Source: Chloroflexota bacterium (GTDB lineage: Bacteria; Chloroflexota; Limnocylindria; P2-11E). From it: 11,155 nt of DNA. Below, piece by piece: positions 5,854 through 11,155 of this stretch. Below the pieces are notes generated by a model that was given only the letters and a program-made list of their open reading frames with translations, was not told where the DNA came from and did no database searches. The position numbers and the translations under genes were made by a program. The DNA lies in contig VBEU01000009.1 in assembly GCA_005883775.1 (NCBI GenBank), positions 1-11,155 of the forward strand, given 5' to 3'. The stretch's first letter is position 1. Each line of letters begins with the position of its first letter.

Positions 5854-7058
5854 CACGAGCCGCCGGCCGCTTCGTCGTGCTTGCGGTGACCGGGTCGATC
5901 GCTGTCTACAAGATGGTCGAGCTTGCGCGCCGTCTCGTGCAGTCGGGCGCGACGGTGCAGGTCGTCATGACGAAGAGCGCGGCCGAGTTCGTGACCCCGC
6001 TCACCTTTCAGGCACTGACACATCGCCCGGTCGAGATCGAGATGTTCTCGATGCAGGACGAGCGCGCCGCGGGCCACGTCGCGATGGGCCGGCAGGCCGA
6101 CGTCGTCGTCGTCGCACCCGCGACCGCCCACGTCCTGGCGCGCCTGGCGCACGGTTTCTCCGACGATCTCGTCGCCACCACCGTCCTCGCGACCTCCGCG
6201 CCGGTCATCGTCGCGCCGGCGATGGAAACGCATATGTGGCAGAACGCCGCGACGCAGGCCAACGTCGCCGCACTTCGTGCGCGTGGCGTCCGGGTGATCG
6301 ACCCGGAGACGGGGCCACTCGCCTCGGGCGACATCGGTCCGGGCCGCCTCGCGACACTCGAGCGCATCGAGGCCGCGATCGAGGACGCGCTCGGCGGATC
6401 CGAGGGACTCGCGGGCCGGTCGGTCGTCGTCACCGCGGGCCCGACGCTCGAGGCGATCGACCCGGTGCGCTTCATCTCGAATCGCTCCAGCGGCAAGATG
6501 GGCTACGCGATCGCGGCCGCTGCGCGCGATGCCGGCGCGGACGTGATCCTCATCACCGGCCCGACGGCCCTCATCCCCCCGGCCGGCGTCCGGACCTTTG
6601 CAGTCGAGAGCGCCGACGACATGAAGGACGCGATCCTCGCCCAGCTTCCGCGTGCGGACGTCGTGATCATGGCGGCGGCCGTCGCGGACTACCGGCCGAT
6701 CGAGCGCGCGACCAAGAAGATGAAGAAGAAGGACCTCGGAAACGAGATGAGGCTCCGCCTCGTCGAGAACCCGGACCTCCTGAGCGCGATCGTCGCGACA
6801 CGACGACCCGGCACGATCGTCATCGGCTTTAAGGCCGAGACGGGCGACGCGACCGCTGAGGCCGGCCGCATGCTCCGCGACAAGAAGCTCGATCTGGTCG
6901 TCGCCAACGACGTCGCGGATCCACGCTCTGCGTTCGGTTCGGACGATGACGAAGTCGCCTTTGTCAGCGCGGACGGCATCGAGCGGCTGCCACTCTTGAA
7001 AAAGACCGAGGTCGCGCGGCGTCTCGTCGAAAAGCTCACGGAACGACTGGCGCGATGA
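5850..7058 (+). CDS. coaBC: Bifunctional phosphopantothenoylcysteine decarboxylase / phosphopantothenate-cysteine ligase
   Basis: This 402-residue protein joins 4'-phosphopantothenate to cysteine (CoaB) and then decarboxylates the product (CoaC, FMN-dependent). The CoaC half (1-175) has the flavin motif VTGSIAVYK at 13-21 and catalytic H76 in GHVAM. Residues equivalent to E. coli Dfp N125 and C158 are changed: PAMETHMW gives E126, and GPLASGD gives S159. The CoaB half (187-402) has NRSSGKMG at 211-218, AAAVADYRP at 275-283 and the basic run KKMKKK at 289-294, all typical. The GTG at 5850 overlaps the coaX stop (GTGA), with GGGAG at 5837-5841. The same frame stays open over coaX, but that upstream stretch has no family similarity. 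The stop overlaps the next gene as ATGA. Confidence 0.95.
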   Translation: MTRAAGRFVVLAVTGSIAVYKMVELARRLVQSGATVQVVMTKSAAEFVTPLTFQALTHRPVEIEMFSMQDERAAGHVAMGRQADVVVVAPATAHVLARLAHGFSDDLVATTVLATSAPVIVAPAMETHMWQNAATQANVAALRARGVRVIDPETGPLASGDIGPGRLATLERIEAAIEDALGGSEGLAGRSVVVTAGPTLEAIDPVRFISNRSSGKMGYAIAAAARDAGADVILITGPTALIPPAGVRTFAVESADDMKDAILAQLPRADVVIMAAAVADYRPIERATKKMKKKDLGNEMRLRLVENPDLLSAIVATRRPGTIVIGFKAETGDATAEAGRMLRDKKLDLVVANDVADPRSAFGSDDDEVAFVSADGIERLPLLKKTEVARRLVEKLTERLAR

Positions 7059-7672
7059 AGGACGAGCCCTCGCTCAAGGAGATTGGGGAGCGGCTCGAAC
7101 GGCTCGATGCACCGATCCGGATGTGGCGCGAGGCGCGGGACCGCGCGTTCGCAGCGGCGTTCGGGCCCAAACAGGGGAAGCTCTCGAACCTCATGGCACG
7201 GTTGCCACAGGCCGCGAACGCGGCGGCGGCGCTCGGGCTTGGGCCACGGGACGAGGCCTTCGCGGCGTTCGATGAGATCTGCGATCTCTACGCGCGTTCC
7301 GATCCAGCCCGCTGCGCCATCATCCGCGGCGTGGTGCACGAGCACGAGGCGCGGGGCCTGCTCGAGGACTACATCGGCTACGCGTCCCGCCTCCTGAAGC
7401 AGGGCGGCCGGCCCGAGTGGCTCGAGCGAGGGATCGCGGCGGCTTCGATCGACGATCAGCGCCGCGACTACCGCGATTGGCTCATGGCCCTGGGCGATCT
7501 GTACCTGAGCGCGCGCGCCGCGCGCCTCGACCCGACGCCGGTGTTGAAGCGGATGGCGGAGCGATCCAATCCCGAGCGCCACGCCGCATCCCCGACGCCG
7601 ACCCGGGAGGCGCTCGCGAAGTTCGAGGACAGCGCGTATTTCATGACGTCGATCCTGCCGCAGCTTCGGTAG
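7055..7672 (+). CDS. Hypothetical helical protein at the end of the CoA operon
   Basis: I do not recognise this 205-residue protein. It is rich in Ala, Arg, Glu and Leu, has no signal peptide, no membrane segment and no cofactor motif, and looks wholly alpha-helical and cytoplasmic. Notable segments are FDEICDLYARSDPARCAIIR (about 71-90), a central helix around LLEDYIGYASRLL, and WLERGIAAASIDDQRRDYRDW followed by LMALGDLYLSARAARLDP, which resembles repeat-type helical hairpins. Start ATG overlaps the coaBC stop (ATGA) and no Shine-Dalgarno sequence is visible, so its translation depends on coaBC. The coding is real by virtue of tight overlap and protein-like composition. A role tied to CoA metabolism is only a guess from position. 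Confidence 0.75.
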   Translation: MKDEPSLKEIGERLERLDAPIRMWREARDRAFAAAFGPKQGKLSNLMARLPQAANAAAALGLGPRDEAFAAFDEICDLYARSDPARCAIIRGVVHEHEARGLLEDYIGYASRLLKQGGRPEWLERGIAAASIDDQRRDYRDWLMALGDLYLSARAARLDPTPVLKRMAERSNPERHAASPTPTREALAKFEDSAYFMTSILPQLR

Positions 7673-7677
7673 AAGCG

Positions 7678-7932
7678 ATGCCAAGGGAAGCGATCGCCAC
7701 CGTGCTCTTCATGGGAGTCGTCTTCGGATGGTTTTGGGGATGCTTGTCGCTTGTCCTGTGGAGCGCCAACGAGCGCATCCCACCGCTGGTCATTGCCCCG
7801 CTGTGGCTCACGGCCGAGGTCGCCTCGAGGTTGGCGATGCATCCGTACCTCGCCGGCGCGATCGCCTGTGGGGCGATCGGGCTCGTCCCTGCCGCGATCC
7901 TGCTCGCCCTCGCTCGCGCACGTGGCGCCTAG
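7678..7932 (+). CDS. Small membrane protein, 84 residues
   Basis: A short hydrophobic protein with a clear membrane segment at 5-28 (Gly/Trp-rich, with GWFWG at 17-21), a second hydrophobic stretch at 35-53 and a third at 57-79, ending in a basic tail (RAR at 79-81... GA). Positive charge at the N-terminus (PRE) and tail with two or three spans makes topology ambiguous. I recognise no family. The ATG lies 5 bases after the preceding stop, with little Shine-Dalgarno sequence (GTAGAAG), so it is probably the last gene of the coaD operon. The reading frame is open upstream of 7678, but that part overlaps the previous gene out of frame and is not hydrophobic. Its TAG shares the palindrome CTAG with the stop of the convergent lipoprotein gene. 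Confidence 0.65.
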   Translation: MPREAIATVLFMGVVFGWFWGCLSLVLWSANERIPPLVIAPLWLTAEVASRLAMHPYLAGAIACGAIGLVPAAILLALARARGA

Positions 7933-9275
7933 CGCGGATCGCGTGACCACGCCACGAGGTCGAAGAGGCTCGGCTGCGATCCGTAGAAGCCGAATGCGAG
8001 ATCGCCCAGCCCGCTGATCAGCCGCACCTGCGCGGCCGTTGACGGATTCGTCAGCCAGAGCTCGAGCGCACCCTGCTCGTCGTGGACCGGGGGCTGCGTG
8101 GGACGACGGACCAGAGTCAGGGTGACGCGCCCGTCGTCGGAGGGCCGCAGCCCCTCGACGATCTGGCCGATCGGCAAACGTTGTGGCGCCGCGCCGCCCC
8201 TTTTCTCGACGCCATAGCGCGCACCCGGCCCCGTTCCCGCGACATAAACGCCGCCGTTGCCGTCGCCGACCTCCGCCTCTACCCAGAAGAGCGCTGGGCT
8301 TCCGGTCGGCGGCGGCTCCCACGCCGGCGCGAGACCGACATGACCGCGGTCCGTCACCGGGATTCCGGCGCCGCCGGGTGCGAGGACCACGAGCTCCTTC
8401 TCGCGCCATGTCTCCCGACCACCGCCCTTCACGTAGGCGAGGCGCCCGTCGGACGACCATTGCAGCCATCGGCGGTTCGCCAGAGTGACGCCGAGGTCGG
8501 TCGCCGTTCCGCTCGTGGCGTCGATGAGCAGAAGGTGATCGCCGTCGGCGCCCAACGAGTTGCTCACGATCGGCTGCTCCCAGACCGTGAGCCATCTTCC
8601 GTCCGGTGACCATCCGAGCCCGAAGAGGAAGGCCTCGGCCGACGGCGGTTCGTAGATGAGCCGCGGAGCGCCGCCGACCGCGACCATCCAGAGGGCGTTA
8701 TGGAGTCGGGTCCGAAGGCTCTGGTCCCCTGACGACCGAAGCACGGCAACGTTCCGAGCGTCGGGCGACCAGGTCATTTCACCCGCTCCCCAGTCACCTG
8801 AAAGGAATGGACGAGGGGCCTCGCCGGACATTCGGATCCATACCGAGCGGGAACTCCGGGTGTCGGTGTAAGAGAGGCACGCATCTCGAGGGCCGACGAG
8901 CTGAAAACGTCCCGGCCCGCAATCCACGGCTTCGATCGTTCCGTTCCACCGGAGGAGCTGCAGTCCACCCTCGAGGCCCTCGGCGTACGCGCCCACCGAG
9001 GTCGATCGCTGGATCGTCGAGTGCCTGATCGCGCGCGAGAGCTGCCCCGTCGCGCCGTCGTAGCGGTAGATCCAGTCATCTGAGCCACGCACGAAGAGGA
9101 CGCCGGCCTCGGCGGCCGCTCCAGCCGTGACCGGCGGGAGACCGCGGATGGCCAGAGGTGATGGGCTCGGCGAAGCGATCGTCAGTGCGACGGGTGCCGC
9201 GCTCGGCTCGCCCGCGCTCGCCGGCACACCGCACGCGACGAGCACGACGCAGGTGATCGGTATGAGCGCGCGCAC
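7929..9275 (-). CDS. TolB/WD40-like beta-propeller lipoprotein
   Basis: A 448-residue secreted protein. Residues 1-15 are a short signal peptide ending in the lipobox LVAC (Cys15 lipidated), followed by a Ser/Pro/Ala-rich tether to about residue 48. The rest has repeated beta-propeller (PD40/TolB-type) signatures: TWSPDAR at 168-174, GWSPDGR at 221-227, QWSSDGR at 272-278, RPSDDGR at 377-383 and AWSRDPR at 442-448. Such proteins bind partners or ligands on a disc-like surface; function cannot be specified and no catalytic residues are evident. The GTG at 9275 is chosen because it starts directly at the signal peptide and has a GATGAT box 6 bases upstream. It is convergent with the CoA operon and divergent from the HAD gene, so it is a one-gene unit. 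Confidence 0.87.
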   Translation of the reverse strand: MRALIPITCVVLVACGVPASAGEPSAAPVALTIASPSPSPLAIRGLPPVTAGAAAEAGVLFVRGSDDWIYRYDGATGQLSRAIRHSTIQRSTSVGAYAEGLEGGLQLLRWNGTIEAVDCGPGRFQLVGPRDACLSYTDTRSSRSVWIRMSGEAPRPFLSGDWGAGEMTWSPDARNVAVLRSSGDQSLRTRLHNALWMVAVGGAPRLIYEPPSAEAFLFGLGWSPDGRWLTVWEQPIVSNSLGADGDHLLLIDATSGTATDLGVTLANRRWLQWSSDGRLAYVKGGGRETWREKELVVLAPGGAGIPVTDRGHVGLAPAWEPPPTGSPALFWVEAEVGDGNGGVYVAGTGPGARYGVEKRGGAAPQRLPIGQIVEGLRPSDDGRVTLTLVRRPTQPPVHDEQGALELWLTNPSTAAQVRLISGLGDLAFGFYGSQPSLFDLVAWSRDPR

Positions 9276-9281
9276 GCGACG

Positions 9282-9287
9282 ATCATC
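9282..9287 (-). promoter_or_regulatory. Weak -10-like box GATGAT for the lipoprotein gene
   Basis: On the minus strand GATGAT ends 6 bases before the GTG at 9275. It departs from TANNNT at the first base. There is no Shine-Dalgarno sequence, so a leaderless start is possible, but the box is weaker than the plus-strand examples. Confidence 0.3.
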
Positions 9288-9333
9288 CGCATTCGCCGCT
9301 CGCCGCGCATCAGCGTTAGGCGTCGATAACTCG

Positions 9334-9339
9334 TACGCT
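9334..9339 (+). promoter_or_regulatory. -10 box TACGCT for the HAD-YoaK unit
   Basis: A TANNNT hexamer ends exactly 7 bases before the ATG at 9347. It lies in the 71-base divergent gap between the lipoprotein and HAD genes, the longest noncoding stretch in the window. No Shine-Dalgarno sequence is present. An imperfect inverted repeat, GTTA-N8-TAAC at 9315-9330, lies just upstream and could be an operator or chance. Confidence 0.52.
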
Positions 9340-9346
9340 CCGGTCG

Positions 9347-10012
9347 ATGCCGGTCGAGTGGGTGACCTTCGACTGTTACGGGACGCTCATCGACTGGGAG
9401 CGCGGGATCACCGACGCGCTGCTGCCGTTGTTGCCGGCAGGAACGGACCGGCGGGCGCTTGCTGAGTGGTACATCTCGATGGAAGCGCAGTTCGAGCAGG
9501 AGGGCTATCACCTTTACAAGGACGTGCTCGATCGCGTCGGCCGGCGCGTTCTGCGCTCCCTCGACGCTCCGCTACCGGATGACAAGACGTCGCCACTGCC
9601 CTCGTCGCTCGCCGATTGGCAACCCTTCCCCGAGGTCCCGACGGCACTCCGTGCCCTTGTCGATCAGGGCCGCTACCTCGCGATCCTCTCGAACGTCGAC
9701 CGGGATCTGCTCGAGCTATCGATCGGCCGCCTCGGGATCCGTCCGGATCTGACGATCACCGGCGAGGATTCCCGCAGCTACAAGCCGGCCCCCGGGCACT
9801 GGCGCCGGTTCCTCGAGCGAAGCGGCACCTCACCCGAGCGAACCGTGCACGTCGGCGCGAGCCAGTTCCATGACATGCGTCCGGCGGCCGCGCTCGGATT
9901 TCGGACGATCTTCATCGACCGCCACGGCGAGGCCCTCGAAACGTCGCCGACGCGTTTGCTCCACGACCTTCGCGCGCTACCGGATGTGATCGCCGAGCTC
10001 GCGGAGAGCTGA
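9347..10012 (+). CDS. HAD-superfamily hydrolase, haloacid dehalogenase-like (subfamily IA)
   Basis: This 221-residue protein has the full set of HAD motifs. Motif I is FDCYGTLIDW at 8-17 with nucleophile D9 and the Tyr typical of type II haloacid dehalogenases; motif II is LSNVD with S115-N116; motif III is K146 in YKPAP; motif IV is VGASQFHDM with D176. The cap helices lie at about 20-90. L-2-haloacid dehalogenases need a catalytic Arg in the cap (R41 of the Pseudomonas enzyme) and Ser/Asn in motif IV; here the aligned region reads EWYISME and the motif IV residues are A171 and Q173. It may therefore be a phosphatase or have another substrate. A TACGCT box lies 7 bases before the ATG. The next gene begins 2 bases after the stop. 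Confidence 0.88.
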   Translation: MPVEWVTFDCYGTLIDWERGITDALLPLLPAGTDRRALAEWYISMEAQFEQEGYHLYKDVLDRVGRRVLRSLDAPLPDDKTSPLPSSLADWQPFPEVPTALRALVDQGRYLAILSNVDRDLLELSIGRLGIRPDLTITGEDSRSYKPAPGHWRRFLERSGTSPERTVHVGASQFHDMRPAAALGFRTIFIDRHGEALETSPTRLLHDLRALPDVIAELAES

Positions 10013-10014
10013 CC

Positions 10015-10671
10015 GTGGACGACGCCCGTCGGCGGGACCTGCTTCTCGTCGCCCTGACCTTTGCCGCGGGGGCCGTCGATGCCGTGGTGTTCCTTCGTCT
10101 CGACGTCTTCACCGCCGTGATGACCGGCAACATCGTGCTGCTCGGTCTTGCGATCGGGCAGGGCGCGTTCCGCAACGCGCTCCGCTCGCTGATCGCGCTC
10201 CTTGCGTACAGCGTCGGCGTCGTCGCAGGCGCGCGGATCGTGGACACGATCGCGATCGAATCGCATTGGTCGCCGAAGGTGACGCGCGCTCTCGTGACCG
10301 AGTGGGTGCTCCAGGTCGGTTTCTTCGTCGGCTGGCTTCTCAGCGGGGCGAATCCAGACGGCGTCGGTGCCGCGACGTTGATCGCAGTGTCGGGCGTATC
10401 GATGGGTATACAAGCCGCGGCAGTGCGCGCCCTTGCCCCTGGAATGTCGACCACCTACGTCACCGGAACGCTCACAGGTCTTTTGAGCGAGCTCAGCGCA
10501 CTCGGCACGGTGAGTGGTGACCGGCGACGGCGCGCGTCGATCGTCGTCGCCCTCGCGTTCGGCGCGATCTTGAGCGCCTTCGCCCTGAGCACGATCCCCG
10601 TGGTCGCCCCGGCGATCCCGCTGGTCGTGATCGGCGGCGTGCTCGCGGTCGCGAGGAGCGGATTCGACTAG
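10015..10671 (+). CDS. YoaK/DUF1275 family membrane protein
   Basis: This 218-residue integral membrane protein has the family signature near the N-terminus: GAVDAVVF at 19-26 followed by MTGN at 36-39. Hydrophobic spans occur around 8-28, 40-50, 58-78, 97-112, 118-138, 175-196 and 200-213, so six to seven transmembrane helices are expected. A second conserved stretch, GIQAAAVRALAP with TTYVTGTLTGLL after it, lies near 133-160. The biochemical role of the family is not established; transport has been proposed. The GTG start is preceded by GGAGAG at 10003-10008, 6 bases away, inside the end of the HAD gene, so the two form an operon. The TAG is 10 bases from the stop of the convergent gene on the minus strand. 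Confidence 0.87.
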   Translation: MDDARRRDLLLVALTFAAGAVDAVVFLRLDVFTAVMTGNIVLLGLAIGQGAFRNALRSLIALLAYSVGVVAGARIVDTIAIESHWSPKVTRALVTEWVLQVGFFVGWLLSGANPDGVGAATLIAVSGVSMGIQAAAVRALAPGMSTTYVTGTLTGLLSELSALGTVSGDRRRRASIVVALAFGAILSAFALSTIPVVAPAIPLVVIGGVLAVARSGFD

Positions 10672-10681
10672 CGGCGGGCGT

Positions 10682-11155
10682 TCACGGAGCCGCATCGAGG
10701 AGCCGCCGGAACGCGGCGCTCGGCTTCACGGCGAGCTCGTCGTCCGGTACGACCACGCGAAGGAGATCGGAGGCGCGGTCGTAGACGAGCGAGACGTAAT
10801 GATCGGCGAATTCGAAGATGATGACCGGGCCGTCTCCTGCACCGAGCGCGGACCGCTCTGCCGGAAGCTCAGTGTCGAGGGCGGTGGCGAGCTTCGCCAC
10901 GAGGCTTGGGTCCCGACTCGGCGCCGCCGGTGGCGCCTTGATCGTCACTCGCGTCGCCCGGGCGAGGTCGTAGCGTCGCGCGAGATTGATCGTCGACGGA
11001 AGCGGCGTGGGCGTCGGTGCCGCCGCAGCGAGCTCCTCGATCGCCGAGCGGAAGGCGCCGGCGACCTTGATCCCTCGCTGCAGGACACCTTTCGCGACGT
11101 CGTAGTTGCGGCGCGTTGCGGTCCCATCAGCAAGCTCGAACGAGACGAAGACGCC
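10682..11155 (-). CDS. Hypothetical protein, C-terminal part (start beyond the window)
   Basis: The minus-strand frame is open from the right edge to a TGA at 10682-10684, giving the last 157 residues of a larger protein. It begins GVFVSFELADGTATRRNYDV at the edge, continues with a helix (AKGVLQRGIKVAGAFRSA), a Pro/Thr linker (PTPTPLPS), a strand LARATRVTI, a second low-complexity stretch, then a strand pair IIFEFADHYVSLVYD and a C-terminal helix ending RRLLDAAP. The order suggests two related alpha/beta units joined by linkers. No family is recognised. A GTG at 10948 inside the frame could be mistaken for a start, but sequence upstream of it continues seamlessly as protein-like coding. It is convergent with the YoaK gene, with 10 bases between stops and no terminator hairpin. 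Confidence 0.6.
   Translation of the reverse strand, partial: GVFVSFELADGTATRRNYDVAKGVLQRGIKVAGAFRSAIEELAAAAPTPTPLPSTINLARRYDLARATRVTIKAPPAAPSRDPSLVAKLATALDTELPAERSALGAGDGPVIIFEFADHYVSLVYDRASDLLRVVVPDDELAVKPSAAFRRLLDAAP

Noticed and set aside
7468..8613. Minus-strand open frame (381 codons) crossing the end of the helical protein and the lipoprotein gene
   Set aside because: It spans two convergent genes in a non-coding frame and is rich in Arg and Gly without domain structure.
9315..9330. GTTA-N8-TAAC inverted repeat upstream of the HAD gene
   Set aside because: Four-base arms are too short to call an operator without conservation data; mentioned only with the promoter.
9778..10695. Minus-strand frame (305 codons) opposite HAD and YoaK
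   Set aside because: The product is dominated by Arg, Asp and His; the opposite strand codes for proteins with clear HAD motifs and membrane spans.
1..11155. Search for defence, CRISPR, toxin-antitoxin, prophage, transposon or biosynthetic clusters
   Set aside because: No direct-repeat arrays, transposase, integrase, nuclease or synthase motifs were seen; base composition and codon usage look uniform across the window, so there is no sign of a recently acquired island.

Overview
The window is GC-rich (by eye about two-thirds G+C) and very tightly packed bacterial chromosome. No stretch over about 70 bases lacks a coding assignment, and I see no rRNA, tRNA, CRISPR array, IS element, phage gene or rho-independent terminator. 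Content and style suggest a GC-rich soil or freshwater bacterium, perhaps a Chloroflexota (Limnocylindria-like) or related lineage. That placement is an inference from GTG starts, TANNNT boxes sitting directly upstream of start codons, and the enzyme variants present. It is not proven by any marker gene.

Layout, left to right. (1) Minus strand, 1-954: a GNAT-family N-acyltransferase-like protein is followed, with an ATGA overlap, by the first 35 codons of an enolase-superfamily o-succinylbenzoate synthase / N-succinylamino-acid racemase that leaves the window at base 1. (2) Plus strand, 985-1909: a stand-alone cyclic-nucleotide-binding (CNB) domain protein and a SnoaL/NTF2-fold protein. (3) Plus, 1937-4077: ftcD and hutI, the last two steps of the folate-linked histidine degradation route, overlapping by 4 bases. 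(4) Plus, 4097-4513: a second stand-alone CNB protein. (5) Plus, 4562-7932: a coenzyme A operon coaD-coaX-coaBC with overlapping ends, followed by an unrecognised helical protein and a small membrane protein. (6) Minus, 7929-9275: a beta-propeller lipoprotein, convergent with the previous unit; the two stop codons share one CTAG. (7) Plus, 9347-10671: a HAD-superfamily hydrolase and a YoaK/DUF1275 membrane protein. (8) Minus, 10682-11155: the C-terminal part of an unrecognised protein whose start lies beyond the right edge.

Functionally the window is mostly housekeeping: CoA synthesis makes the carrier on which acyltransferases depend, and the hut genes feed glutamate and one-carbon units. 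The accessory elements are two DNA-binding-free cNMP sensor domains, a surface-anchored propeller protein, and the GNAT/racemase pair. Four plus-strand units begin with a TANNNT hexamer 7-8 bases before the start codon and have no Shine-Dalgarno sequence, which points to leaderless mRNAs. Genes inside operons use Shine-Dalgarno sequences or overlapping stop/start codons. I find no convincing wholly new multi-gene system. The items most worth following are the leaderless promoter pattern, the palindromic leader of coaD, the altered CoaC active site of CoaBC, and the twin CNB proteins.
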